From JAVVTR01 sp036653535 (GTDB lineage: Bacteria > Bacteroidota > Bacteroidia > Bacteroidales > P3), in NCBI GenBank assembly GCA_036653535.1, contig JAVVTR010000020.1, positions 1 through 40,888 of the forward strand: a DNA stretch of 40,888 nucleotides, read 5' to 3'. The position numbers were made by a program, and so were the translations under genes. The stretch's first letter is position 1; each line of letters starts with the position of its first letter. Below are positions 17,091 through 26,197 of the stretch, in pieces. The notes beneath the pieces are model-generated. The model had not been told where the DNA came from. It ran no database searches and saw only the letters and a program-made list of their open reading frames with translations.

Positions 17091-17177
17091 TTAAAAGGCG
17101 CTTGGTTGTTTGGTGGAATTCTATATAAAATCTATAAATTAAATTCTGCATCCACTTTAAAAGGCGCTTGGTTGTTT
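17091..17177. repeat. 21-bp direct repeat flanking a 45-bp spacer
   Basis: ttaaaaggcgcttggttgttt occurs at 17091-17111 and again, identical, at 17157-17177, period 66. The spacer has short inverted arms, gtgga (17113-17117) and tccac (17151-17155). The element fills the gap between the M23 peptidase stop and the guaA promoter. It could be a small repetitive element or a remnant left by an insertion. Confidence 0.65.
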
Positions 17178-17186
17178 TGTGATATT

Positions 17187-18296
17187 TTATGGGGTACTTA
17201 GGATAAGAGAAAGAGAAGAGGTATTGCCTGAAAAATCCCTGCCCACAATACGTAATAGATATTTTTGGTCTATGATCGGGGTAAAAGACCCTTCTTCTTT
17301 TAGTGTACTATAAGGGCTAAATAGAGCATTAGAATTTACATACGATTTTTCTATTCTCTTTTTGGTAAGTTTATAATAGGGCAGATCTATGTGTTCGTTG
17401 ATTTTAGAACTGTTTTCTACGGAAATAGAATCTAAACGATAATAAGCGAGAGTATCTTTATCTATCATAAAGGCTAATTCATATAATCCGTAATGGAAAG
17501 GTAGATTTTCTATAGTATCGAGGGCTTCTAAACCAAATCCTATACGTCCACTAAGACGAAGGGTATCGGGAAGTAAGGAAATGGGAATATAAACGGGAAC
17601 TTTAGAAAGGGTATCGAAAAAAGGGCACTGTATTTTAGAAAGCGTGTCTAAAGGATAAATAGCCAAACTTAGCAATAAAGGAGGAAGCCGGTCTTCTACC
17701 CTTAAGCCAAAAAGGCAGGGATTGAGAAGATACTCCTTATAGGACACGGTCTTATTAGAGGAATTTACTAAGGGAGAGGAACGTCTTAATTCGAAATGTA
17801 GATGAGGACCAAAAGAACTGCCAGTGTTTCCAGAGCGGGCAATACGCTCTTTTTTTTCTATGGGGATAGAAAGATTATCTAAGGTAACTTCATACTGTCC
17901 ACTTTGTTTTTGGGCTTTTTTTACCATGCGTTCTAAAAAGGGTCTAAAACGAGAAAGATGCCCGTAGATAGAAACCAAGCCATTGTCGTGCTTTATATAA
18001 ATGGCTTTCCCATAAGAATTTTTGCGAACACTTATTTTAAAAAGGAAGCCATCGGCTACACTTCGTACCGGAAGTCCTTCTTTTTGCTTAGTGCGAAAAT
18101 CCATACCTCCGTGAAAATGAGTAGAACGCAGTTCTGCAAAACTGCCCGATATTTCAGGCTTTATTTTAAGAGGATAGGCTAATTTAGGTTTAAGAATAGG
18201 TGGGGTATTGGCGAAAGAGAAAAAAGGAGAGCATAGAATTCCACCCATACACATCCCCCAAAAAAGAAAATTTGCTATACGATGAAAAAGAACCAT
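17187..18296 (-). CDS. M23 family zinc metallopeptidase (peptidoglycan endopeptidase)
   Basis: 369 residues. Signal peptide or N-terminal anchor about 1-30. The lysostaphin-type LytM domain covers about 40-172. The zinc ligands and catalytic residues are all visible: H62 and D66 in FHGGMDF, H113 in SIYGHLS, and H165/H167 in GPHLHFEL. This is therefore an active-type endopeptidase that cuts peptide cross-links in the wall, not an EnvC/NlpD-like pseudoenzyme. An inserted segment of about 20 residues lies between YGHLS and the second half. The C-terminal 190 residues are predicted beta-rich and may form one or two accessory domains. It is downstream of the 687-residue gene on the same strand, with a 93-base gap. 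Confidence 0.92.
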   Translation of the reverse strand: MVLFHRIANFLFWGMCMGGILCSPFFSFANTPPILKPKLAYPLKIKPEISGSFAELRSTHFHGGMDFRTKQKEGLPVRSVADGFLFKISVRKNSYGKAIYIKHDNGLVSIYGHLSRFRPFLERMVKKAQKQSGQYEVTLDNLSIPIEKKERIARSGNTGSSFGPHLHFELRRSSPLVNSSNKTVSYKEYLLNPCLFGLRVEDRLPPLLLSLAIYPLDTLSKIQCPFFDTLSKVPVYIPISLLPDTLRLSGRIGFGLEALDTIENLPFHYGLYELAFMIDKDTLAYYRLDSISVENSSKINEHIDLPYYKLTKKRIEKSYVNSNALFSPYSTLKEEGSFTPIIDQKYLLRIVGRDFSGNTSSLSLILSTP

Positions 18297-18389
18297 AATA
18301 AATAAATTTTAACAACCATCTTCCTCGTTAAATCTTTCGAAAAGTAGCCCAAGAGATTTTATTTGGCCATGGCTTAGCATAGTTTTCGA

Positions 18390-20453
18390 TTAAATTTCGC
18401 TTTTCCCTTTTTTCAGAAGTTTTCTCAATTCCTCGTAAAGATTAGGCGTGTATTGGCTTTCTTTCAAATAGCCTAAAAGAAAACTGGCAAATTCGTAGTT
18501 ATGCTCTTCCACAATAGAAAATTGTGCCCAAAGTAGCAGAATACGAAATTCTCTTGCATAAGATAATTTATTAAACAAACTGGTTTGAGAGGCCGTTATT
18601 GCCGATAAGCCACTTTCTTTATAAATTCTATCAGCCTCCAAGTAAGTCTTTATATAGCCTATTGTATCAAGTTGATTATAAAGTAATTGGTTTGCTTTTT
18701 CTTTAGTGTCTTCGTAGGTTTGTATTTTAAGAAAATAGCCCTGTAATTCGAAAATAGAATTGCTATCTATAACACAACCTACATTATTGATTTTAATACT
18801 TTCTTCTATACTTTTAATTTCGTCGAATTGCATTTTGGCCTGTGCATATTTGCCATAAGTTATTTGTTGATAGGTGTTTTTTATGGCTTTATCCAAGCGT
18901 ATTACCGCTTTTTGACAAAGCAATTCCGTGGTTTGTTGCAGGTAATTGGCTATTAATGTTTGGGTTTGATTTAAAACCGTAATATTGGGGGTTGCGGTAT
19001 TGGCTTGCTTATGTTGTTCTGCAACCATCAAGGCCAAGGCATAGAGGCTGTCCGCTTCTGCTTTAAGATTATTCCAAAGACGATATTGAGCCTTGTTTAA
19101 TAACTGATCCACGGTAGAAATGGTATTTTCGGCCCAAATATTCGGAAAATCTGTTTCGTATTTTAATGTATAGAAACGGCGTAAGGAATCGGCCTTGTAG
19201 AGGGCAAGGTGGGCTATATAAAATTGACGTTGCTTTCGGTTAAGATTGGCCGCCTGCAGAGCAGAATTGAAGAGCTTTTGAGCTTGACTCTCCGTCATGG
19301 AGCGAGTAACAGCAATAGTAGGTGCAATAGCAAGAGTATTATTGCTGTCTTTATTTTTTTTGTTATTATCCTCTTTTTTAATAGATTGATATGTGTTATC
19401 GGAAGTTTTTGTAGAGGATTTAAATTTTTTCGTATCCTCTTCTATTTGCGACATATCCGTAAGAATTACTTCATCAGGATCAAAGGTGCTTGCTTTGGTA
19501 GGAATCAAACCAGTATGAGAGACTATACTATCTATAAGGGTTTGAAAATAGTTTTTTTCATCCAAGTCGGAGTAAAGGGTGAACTTAGAATATTTTTGAA
19601 TAATTTTATCTAATAGCTCTAAAGTCGGATTAATTCCCGACATGTATTTTTCGTTTTTTTTGTAGTAATCAAAAGAAAGTATGGCGTATTTTTGGGCCAT
19701 TTGATACATCTTTTGATCGAAAGCTTTAGTGGCAACCGAAAAATAGGAGTTAAAAATACCTTGATAGGCGTGATATTTGGCTTGATCTTCGCGGTATGCT
19801 ATATATTGTAGTGGAAATTCGGCTTCAAAATACTGCGACATCAATAAAATAAGGTTTAGTGCATCTTGATATAAACCCTTATCATTTAGCATTTCTACCT
19901 TGCTCAATAATTTTCCGTAAATATTTTCGGCAGTTTGAATTACTTTTTCCTTGCTGCTTAGGGTATGCATGCTTTCATTTAAATAGATTAAACACGCTTC
20001 CAAATTACTATCTTGACGGCTTAAATAATTTAACTTAAAGAGAATTGATCGAACAAAAAATCTATTATGTAGTAAGGATTTCTCTATATTTTGTAGAACG
20101 TCGTTCCAATGTGGATTTTGTTTATTAATTTCCTGAAGCGCTTGTATATAGTAAAGGCTATCTATGTAAATTCGCCTAAAATCAATATCCCTACGCTTTT
20201 GTTCCAAAGCAAATTCTATCTCTTTGGGTAGGGAGATATTTTTTTCGGTATAGATTTTATAATATTTCTGTTCTAAATCGTTTAGATCACAATCCGACTT
20301 AGGTAGAACCGATAAGGGTAAATTAGGAATACTAAGAATGGCTTCTACAGAATTAGCGATAGATTCCTGTTGTGCATAAACATAGGCAGAACCTATATTA
20401 AAACTCAATCCAAGGAAAATATATCGTAATAAGGGTTGTATAATATTTTTCAA
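18390..20453 (-). CDS. Large exported alpha-helical protein of unknown function (TPR-like)
   Basis: 687 residues; I do not recognise a named family. The N-terminus has a signal peptide (ends SAYVYAQQ). The body is almost all helical, with repeated stretches such as LNDKGLYQDALNLILLMSQYF and FDQKMYQMAQKYAILSFDYYKKN that look like degenerate tetratricopeptide helices. A Lys/Asn/Ser-rich linker (about residues 345-370, KKEDNNKKNKDSNN) divides the N- and C-terminal helical halves. Probably periplasmic or outer-membrane associated, acting as a scaffold. It begins 12 bases after phoH ends and precedes the M23 peptidase, so it may belong to one envelope-related unit; this is inference. Confidence 0.7.
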   Translation of the reverse strand: MKNIIQPLLRYIFLGLSFNIGSAYVYAQQESIANSVEAILSIPNLPLSVLPKSDCDLNDLEQKYYKIYTEKNISLPKEIEFALEQKRRDIDFRRIYIDSLYYIQALQEINKQNPHWNDVLQNIEKSLLHNRFFVRSILFKLNYLSRQDSNLEACLIYLNESMHTLSSKEKVIQTAENIYGKLLSKVEMLNDKGLYQDALNLILLMSQYFEAEFPLQYIAYREDQAKYHAYQGIFNSYFSVATKAFDQKMYQMAQKYAILSFDYYKKNEKYMSGINPTLELLDKIIQKYSKFTLYSDLDEKNYFQTLIDSIVSHTGLIPTKASTFDPDEVILTDMSQIEEDTKKFKSSTKTSDNTYQSIKKEDNNKKNKDSNNTLAIAPTIAVTRSMTESQAQKLFNSALQAANLNRKQRQFYIAHLALYKADSLRRFYTLKYETDFPNIWAENTISTVDQLLNKAQYRLWNNLKAEADSLYALALMVAEQHKQANTATPNITVLNQTQTLIANYLQQTTELLCQKAVIRLDKAIKNTYQQITYGKYAQAKMQFDEIKSIEESIKINNVGCVIDSNSIFELQGYFLKIQTYEDTKEKANQLLYNQLDTIGYIKTYLEADRIYKESGLSAITASQTSLFNKLSYAREFRILLLWAQFSIVEEHNYEFASFLLGYLKESQYTPNLYEELRKLLKKGKSEI

Positions 20454-20465
20454 ATTAGATAGTCG

Positions 20466-21434
20466 TTAAACGTTAATTTCATTTTTGGCTCTATCATACG
20501 CTTTTATGATTTGAGCCACCAATTTATGCCTTACCACATCTTCTGCTGTAAGGTAAATAAAGCCAATATCTCTTATGCTTTTCAAGGTCTTTTGTGCATG
20601 AATTAGTCCAGATAGTTGCTTCCCGGGAAGATCTACCTGTGTTATATCACCGGTAATAATAAATTTTGCATTTTTCCCCATACGGGTAAGAAACATTTTC
20701 ATTTGATTTTCTGTAGTATTTTGGGCTTCATCCAAAATTACAAAAGCGTGATCGAGAGTTCTTCCCCGCATAAAAGCTAAAGGAGCAATTTCTATAGTGG
20801 ACTCTTCTAAATAAGTCAATAATTTTTGATAGGGGATCATATCCCGTAGAGCATCATAAAGAGGTTGCATATAAGGATCCAACTTTTCCTTCATGTCACC
20901 TGGCAAAAAGCCTAAGTTTTCGCCAGCTTCTACCGCTGGACGGGTCAGAATAATTCTTTTTACTTCTTTGTTTTTCAGAGCATTAACAGCTAATGCCACT
21001 GCAGTATAGGTTTTTCCGGAACCGGCCGGACCTATGGCAAAGACTAAATCTTTTGTTTTGGAAGCCTCCACCAATAGCAATTGATTTTTTGTTAACGCCC
21101 TAATAGACCGGCCATTAACACCAATTAGAATAGTGTCTGAAGAAAAAACATTAAGTTCTTCCTCTTTCGTATCTTTAGGAGCAATAGGTCCTAAAATAGA
21201 AGAAATATCGGTTTCGTTTAAACGATTGAACCTTTCAAAATGATAAAGAATTAACTTCATCTTTGCTTCGAAATCCGTTAAATGCACCGAATCGCCCGTC
21301 GCTTTTAAGAGGGTACCCCTTAAAATAATATTAATTTGTGGAAAGAATTTTTTTATTACTTTTAACTTTTCTTCTTCCAATCCAAAAATGTCTACTGGAT
21401 GCGTAGGGGCTATTTCTATATAGATTTCACTCAT
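20466..21434 (-). CDS. phoH: PhoH family ATPase
   Basis: 322-residue cytoplasmic P-loop protein. Walker A GPAGSGKT at 135-142 and Walker B FVILDEAQNTTENQMKMFLTRMG further on, then FIITGDITQVDLPGKQLSGL and the arginine-containing VVRHKLVAQIIKAYD near the C-terminus, all typical of the PhoH/PhoL group linked to RNA metabolism and ribosome biogenesis. A short N-terminal KH-like region precedes the ATPase. Length is normal. It is first in a minus-strand unit and divergent from the SAM hydroxide adenosyltransferase gene. Confidence 0.95.
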   Translation of the reverse strand: MSEIYIEIAPTHPVDIFGLEEEKLKVIKKFFPQINIILRGTLLKATGDSVHLTDFEAKMKLILYHFERFNRLNETDISSILGPIAPKDTKEEELNVFSSDTILIGVNGRSIRALTKNQLLLVEASKTKDLVFAIGPAGSGKTYTAVALAVNALKNKEVKRIILTRPAVEAGENLGFLPGDMKEKLDPYMQPLYDALRDMIPYQKLLTYLEESTIEIAPLAFMRGRTLDHAFVILDEAQNTTENQMKMFLTRMGKNAKFIITGDITQVDLPGKQLSGLIHAQKTLKSIRDIGFIYLTAEDVVRHKLVAQIIKAYDRAKNEINV

Positions 21435-21521
21435 TAAGTAAATGGTTTAATTATAATTGGGAACCATCCCGTGCAGATTCTATTCTATGGGAGTATTTAA
21501 GAATAAAAGCGCAAAAACAAG

Positions 21522-21567
21522 CAAAGGTAAGCAAAATTTTTTTTCCACGAAAATATGTTTAATTTTG
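21522..21567. promoter_or_regulatory. Divergent -7 boxes for phoH (minus) and SAM hydrolase gene (plus)
   Basis: Minus strand TACCTTTG at 21529-21522 lies 88 bases from the phoH start. Plus strand TAATTTTG at 21560-21567 lies 24 bases from the ATG at 21592. Both match TAnnTTTG; the -33 elements are only TTTT-like. The plus box supports 21592 as the start of the downstream gene, because a start at the earlier ATG at 21457 would lie before the promoter. Confidence 0.55.
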
Positions 21568-21591
21568 AATGCTGAAAAACAAAAAAGTAAA

Positions 21592-22419
21592 ATGCAAATA
21601 ATCACCTTATTAAGTGATTGGGGCGAGAAGGATTATTATGTATCGATAGTAAAGGGTAAAATTTATGAGAAAATACCGGAAGTAACCATTTTAGATATTT
21701 GTCACCAGGTTAAGAAGTTCGATATTATACAAGCGGCCTTTATTCTCAAAAACACATATTCTTTTTTTCCGCAAGGAACCATACACATAGTGGGGGTGAA
21801 TGATATTGCCTCGCCAAAAATGCCTCATATAGTGGTTAAAGCGAATAATCACTACTTTATAGGAGCAGATAATGGAATATTTTCCTTGCTTTTTGAAAAT
21901 GAAGACTGTCAAGTATGGGAAATTAAAGTATATCAAGAAAGCAACGTCTACACTTTCCCTTCTAAAGATCTATTTCCTAAGGTGGCAGCCCTATTGATTC
22001 AAAAAGAGCCTATGGAAAACATTGGATACCCCAGCCATTTACAAAAAAAAATAACACCTACTCAGCCAGCATTTACCTACAACAAAAACGAAGAAGGCGA
22101 AATTATAGGAGGAAGTATAAAAGGACAAGTAATTTATATTGACGACTATGGCAATGTTCTAACCAATATTACGGAATCAATTTTTCGGGAATATGCTTCT
22201 CGTTTTGGACACTTTCAAATTAAAACCCGTCCCAGTGCAAGTGGTCCCGATGAAGTAATAAAAATTATTAGCAAGGCCTACCAGGATGTAAGAGAGGCCG
22301 AATTATGTGCTTTGTTTTTAGAGAACCATCATTTAGAAATATCCTTAAATCAGGGCCATGCAGCCTCTTTGATGGGTTTTGAAATTGGAAGTCCGGTTAC
22401 CGTGCTATTTAAAGTTTAA
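21592..22419 (+). CDS. SAM hydroxide adenosyltransferase (chlorinase/fluorinase-like family)
   Basis: 275 residues, DUF62 family. The N-terminus MQIITLLSDWGEKDYYV carries the family Asp. Further conserved parts are GTIHIVGVND, FIGADNGIFSLLF, YIDDYGNVLTNIT in the linker between the domains, and a C-terminal beta-barrel domain ending SLNQGHAASLMGFEIGSPVTVLF. Family members split S-adenosylmethionine into adenosine and methionine using hydroxide; halogenating activity is confined to a few actinobacterial relatives. An upstream in-frame ATG at 21457 would add 45 residues without family likeness and is not used. It is 11 bases ahead of the GldF-GldG gene, so cotranscribed. Confidence 0.88.
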   Translation: MQIITLLSDWGEKDYYVSIVKGKIYEKIPEVTILDICHQVKKFDIIQAAFILKNTYSFFPQGTIHIVGVNDIASPKMPHIVVKANNHYFIGADNGIFSLLFENEDCQVWEIKVYQESNVYTFPSKDLFPKVAALLIQKEPMENIGYPSHLQKKITPTQPAFTYNKNEEGEIIGGSIKGQVIYIDDYGNVLTNITESIFREYASRFGHFQIKTRPSASGPDEVIKIISKAYQDVREAELCALFLENHHLEISLNQGHAASLMGFEIGSPVTVLFKV

Positions 22420-22430
22420 ATTAGAAAAAT

Positions 22431-24878
22431 ATGTTTTCTCTGTTAAAAAAAGAAGTCCGTTTGTTTTTTTCTACCCCCGTGGCCTACTTGGTTTTGTTTT
22501 TATTTTTTACCGTTAATTCATTAATGTTATTTGTTTTACCTACTCGTTTTAATCTTTTTGACTATGGTTATGCTTCTTTGGATGCTTTTTTTTCGTGGGC
22601 TCCATTAGCCTTTTTATTTTTTATTCCCGCTATATGTATGCGTAGTTTTGCCGAAGAGCGAAAAACTGGAACCATGGAAGTTCTTCTTACACGTCCATTA
22701 ACCGATTTTCAAATTGTAAGTGCCAAATATTTAGCCTGTTTACTTTTATTAGTGGTGGCACTGCTCCCCACTTTTTTTTATGTATATACCGTTTCCGACT
22801 TAGCTTCTCCCAAAGGCAATATAGATATGGCTGCTTTTTGGGGAGCCTATTTAGGCTTACTACTATTGGGGGCCGCTTTTGTTTCGCTTTGCCTTTTCAT
22901 GTCAAATATTACGGATAATCAAATTATTGCTTTCGCCTTATCGGTCGTATTCTGCGCTTTTAGCTATTTGGGCTTTGAGTCTATTTCTCATTTGGGCATA
23001 GGGGGCGACTTGGGCTTATTTTTATCGGCTTGGGGAATAGAAAGTCATTATACCTCCCTTAGTAGAGGCGTAATAGATTTAAGAGATATTTTATACTATG
23101 TTAGTTTTATTGCTTTATTTATTTTGCTCAATGTTATGGTTCTTCAAAAGCGAAATACGATAAAATGGAAAGGAATATTAATAATATTATTGATTATAGG
23201 AAGTGTGAACCTGTTGGCTTCTTTTTTCTCTCTTCGTTTGGATTTAACCTCCGATAAGAGATACACCCTTATGCCGGTTACTAAGGAAATACTAAAGGAA
23301 GGGAAACAACCCATCTATATAAAAATCTATCTTACAGGCGATTTGCCAGCAGGCTTTAAGCGCTTAGAAAAATCGGTAAGAGAAACCTTGGATGAATTTC
23401 GTATTTATCAGCCACAAATTAGGTATCAATTTATAGATATTTATGCCATAGAAGACGAAAAGACCCGCTTGGCTCTTATGCAGGAACTTATGGAAAAAGG
23501 GATGCAGCCAACCCAATTAGAAGTAAAAACCAAAGAAGGCCTTAGTCGTCGTCTTATATTTCCGAGTGCAGAAGTAAGAGCCGATGGAAAATTTATACCT
23601 ATTTCTTTGCTTAGCGAACAATTAGGACGAAGTGCGGAAGAGACCCTAAATGCTTCGGTAGAGAACGTGGAATTGCATTTTATAACGGCCATACAATCTC
23701 TTTTAGAAAATCGTCGGAAATCGGTTGCATTTTTAAATGGAAACGGAGAGTGGGGGTATGAACAAATTGCCTCCTTTGGCAACGATTTAAGTCTCTTTTA
23801 CCATACGGTAGGTACCCCCTTAAGCCAAAATCCAGAGTCGGTTCTTAGAAGAGATTCTATAAAAAAAGAATGGGAACCCAAATACGATGTATTAATTATT
23901 GCTCATCCAACCCAGCGTTTTGAGGAGGCACAAAAATACATATTAGATCAATACGTAATGAGAGGAGGACGTATTCTTTGGCTAATAGATCCCAGTTCCG
24001 CCTCTATAGATTCTTTAAGGGCGAAAGAATCTTCTTTAGCATTGTTGTATTCTTTAAATTTAGAAAATTTATTTTTTAGGTATGGCTTTAGGATCCAAAA
24101 TAATATAGTTTTGGATAAGAACGCTTGTTTATCGCCAGTGATCACTTCTCTTATGGGGAACCAACCAATTATAGAGTTTATGCCCAATGTATATATGCCA
24201 TTGATTACCCCTACAGAAGAAAAGGCTTCCCAAAAGGCAGAGGAGGTTCACCCTATATTAAAAGAAATAGGACCTTTGCAAACCGAATTTGTGGCAGGCA
24301 TAGATACCATAGAAAACGATCTTAAAAAAACATGTTTATTGCAAACTTCTTTGTATTCCAAGAAAATTCCATTGCCGGCCCCTATTTCGGCCGATATTAT
24401 GAGAGAAAAGGGAAATGTGCAAGACTTTCATCAAGGCGAACAAGCTATTTCTTGGCTTTTGGAGGGGAATTTTGAATCGGCTTTTCGAGTACTTCCCTTA
24501 GATAGTCTTTCCGTTTTGCCATTAGTGAGAAAAAGTAAAAACAATCGTATGATTGTTATTTCCGATGGCGATATGATTAAAAACGGTTTTATTTCTGCTC
24601 AAAATCAGGCTCTTCCCTTAGGATACGATCCCTATACACGCCAAATGTACGATAATAAGAACTTTTTATTGCACTGCGTACACTATCTTTGTGAGCAACC
24701 ACAGAAAATGGCTTTAAAATCACGTTTGGTCCAAATGCGCTTAATGGATAAGGCACGTTTAGAAAATGAAAAGGAAAAATGGATGATTTGGAATTTTGCA
24801 GGTCCTTTATGCTGTGTGCTCATAGCGGGTTTTCTTTTTTTATATTTCAGAAAGAAACAATATATCCGTTCGAAATAA
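22431..24878 (+). CDS. GldF-GldG fusion: ABC permease plus gliding-type auxiliary domain
   Basis: 815-residue membrane protein. Residues 1 to about 245 match GldF, the ABC-2 type permease, with about six hydrophobic segments and the typical FFIPAICMRSFAEERKTGTMEVLLTRPLTDFQIVSAKY. From about 246 a new transmembrane segment (GILIILLIIGSVNLLASFFSLRLDLTSDKRYTLMP) starts the GldG part. GldG has a long periplasmic domain (FLNGNGEWGYEQI, VLIIAHPTQRFEEAQKYILDQYVMRGGRILWLIDP) and a final membrane segment near the C-terminus followed by a short basic tail. In Flavobacterium, GldF and GldG are separate proteins working with the ATPase GldA; here they are one polypeptide without a stop or frameshift between them. 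No gldA is in the window. The transported substrate is unknown, and gliding cannot be inferred. Confidence 0.88.
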   Translation: MFSLLKKEVRLFFSTPVAYLVLFLFFTVNSLMLFVLPTRFNLFDYGYASLDAFFSWAPLAFLFFIPAICMRSFAEERKTGTMEVLLTRPLTDFQIVSAKYLACLLLLVVALLPTFFYVYTVSDLASPKGNIDMAAFWGAYLGLLLLGAAFVSLCLFMSNITDNQIIAFALSVVFCAFSYLGFESISHLGIGGDLGLFLSAWGIESHYTSLSRGVIDLRDILYYVSFIALFILLNVMVLQKRNTIKWKGILIILLIIGSVNLLASFFSLRLDLTSDKRYTLMPVTKEILKEGKQPIYIKIYLTGDLPAGFKRLEKSVRETLDEFRIYQPQIRYQFIDIYAIEDEKTRLALMQELMEKGMQPTQLEVKTKEGLSRRLIFPSAEVRADGKFIPISLLSEQLGRSAEETLNASVENVELHFITAIQSLLENRRKSVAFLNGNGEWGYEQIASFGNDLSLFYHTVGTPLSQNPESVLRRDSIKKEWEPKYDVLIIAHPTQRFEEAQKYILDQYVMRGGRILWLIDPSSASIDSLRAKESSLALLYSLNLENLFFRYGFRIQNNIVLDKNACLSPVITSLMGNQPIIEFMPNVYMPLITPTEEKASQKAEEVHPILKEIGPLQTEFVAGIDTIENDLKKTCLLQTSLYSKKIPLPAPISADIMREKGNVQDFHQGEQAISWLLEGNFESAFRVLPLDSLSVLPLVRKSKNNRMIVISDGDMIKNGFISAQNQALPLGYDPYTRQMYDNKNFLLHCVHYLCEQPQKMALKSRLVQMRLMDKARLENEKEKWMIWNFAGPLCCVLIAGFLFLYFRKKQYIRSK

Positions 24879-24974
24879 GTAAAAAAACTTAGAAAAACAG
24901 CTTAGAGAAAACAGCTTCGTTGGATAGATGTTTTCCTCTGTGGTCTTTCTTTTAACCATATAAATTAGAATAAA

Positions 24975-26078
24975 TTGAATTTAAAACATAGAAAATCTAT
25001 TAAATATATTCTATGGCTTTTTTTGGGAGGGATTGGTATAGGTGGGCTATGGTGGTATTTTAGTTTTATAGCACAAGGAGAGACAGCTTCCATTTCCATA
25101 CCCCAAAATAAGATAGAAAAGGTAACGTCTATAAGCTTATCGAAGAAAGAAGGGAAAGTAGAAGAAAAAACAGAATTAAAACAAGACTCAAAAGGGCAAT
25201 GGCAAGTAGGGGAGCAATTGGCAGAGGAGCAAACGATAAAAGATTTTCTACGCCTTTTTTCTGTGTGGGAAATTAAAGAAATTCCAGATCCAGGCCGGCA
25301 ACTTCTGCTAAAACAAAAAATGAATACCGATGGGGGCAAGCTAATATTGCGCACTTGGAATAAATGGGGCAAAAAAAAGCTTTTATCTTTGCGTTGGTAT
25401 AAGACCCAAGAGGATTTTTATATAAAGATAGGTTCGGAAGAGATTTACAGCATGTGTATACCCGGTGATAAAACTGCTTCTTGGAGCGAATTTTTTAATA
25501 TTTCTACTAAATTTTGGAAAAGTAAGTTATTAGTAGACTTATACTACCACCAGGTTTCCCAAATAAAAGTAGAATATCCGCAAGAGGAGCAGCAATCCTA
25601 CTGCTTGGCTTCTCCTACTTTGGGGGTTTATTTTCTTAGGATAAACGATACCCTTAGGGGCGAAAACAAAGAGGAAAACAAAGAGGAAAACAAAATTGCT
25701 TATAAGGCTAAGTGGAGTTCCACTAAAATAAAATTAAACGCCTCTTTATCCGAGCAATATTTATCTAATTTTAAACAGATATTTTTTGATCATTATGTTT
25801 CTATTTTGGGGAAACAGTTCAAAGAAGGAAGAGATACACTTTTAGCTTCTTCTCTTGCTAAGCGTCCCTTGCAAAAGATAGAAATTCGCGGAAGAGAGCA
25901 ACAAATATATCGTTTAAATACTTACCTCAAATATATAGGAGAAAATATAGACCCGTATCACCTCTATGGAATTATACAAAACAATAACGGAAACGATACG
26001 GTGGAAATATCCTATTTTATGTTGGATAAAATAGCTAAAAACCGGAATTGGTTCACCTCCAAGGAATGGCAAAATTAA
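24975..26078 (+). CDS. DUF4340-like membrane-anchored periplasmic protein (TTG start)
   Basis: 367 residues. A positively charged N-terminus and a single membrane segment (YILWLFLGGIGIGGLWWYF, about 11-29) are followed by a periplasmic domain with ISLSKKEGKVEEKTELKQDSKGQWQVGEQLAEEQTIKDFL, the layout of DUF4340 proteins that accompany GldG-type ABC systems. An in-frame TAG at 24966 and no ATG before the membrane segment make TTG at 24975 the only plausible start. A short in-frame duplication encodes ENKEENKEENK near 25665-25695. It is 96 bases downstream of the GldF-GldG gene and probably functions with it. Family assignment is from general layout, not from a strong motif. Confidence 0.7.
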   Translation: MNLKHRKSIKYILWLFLGGIGIGGLWWYFSFIAQGETASISIPQNKIEKVTSISLSKKEGKVEEKTELKQDSKGQWQVGEQLAEEQTIKDFLRLFSVWEIKEIPDPGRQLLLKQKMNTDGGKLILRTWNKWGKKKLLSLRWYKTQEDFYIKIGSEEIYSMCIPGDKTASWSEFFNISTKFWKSKLLVDLYYHQVSQIKVEYPQEEQQSYCLASPTLGVYFLRINDTLRGENKEENKEENKIAYKAKWSSTKIKLNASLSEQYLSNFKQIFFDHYVSILGKQFKEGRDTLLASSLAKRPLQKIEIRGREQQIYRLNTYLKYIGENIDPYHLYGIIQNNNGNDTVEISYFMLDKIAKNRNWFTSKEWQN

Positions 26079-26081
26079 AAT

Positions 26082-26113
26082 TTTGCTTATCCCGTAAAAT
26101 AGAAGTATATTTG
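26082..26113 (+). promoter_or_regulatory. Promoter of dnaN
   Basis: TTTG at 26082-26085, a 20-base spacer and TATATTTG at 26106-26113, a full match to the Bacteroidota consensus. The leader to the ATG at 26198 is about 80 bases. The -33 box lies inside a small inverted repeat (gcaaaat 26069-26075, attttgc 26080-26086) that overlaps the stop codon of the preceding gene. Confidence 0.8.
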
Positions 26114-26197
26114 CGGGACGTTTCGGCGCTTCTTTGAAGAAGTTTTTTTTTAGAAACAGTCGAAATTAAGCATTACTTAAGTGTAAAAAAAAGGAAT

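Noticed and set aside
21457..21591. 45-residue N-terminal extension of the SAM hydroxide adenosyltransferase
   Set aside because: It lies upstream of the likely -7 box at 21560 and shows no homology; the family N-terminus starts at 21592.
24965..25372. Minus-strand 135-residue frame under the DUF4340-like gene
   Set aside because: Low-quality shadow frame; the plus frame has a membrane anchor and family layout.
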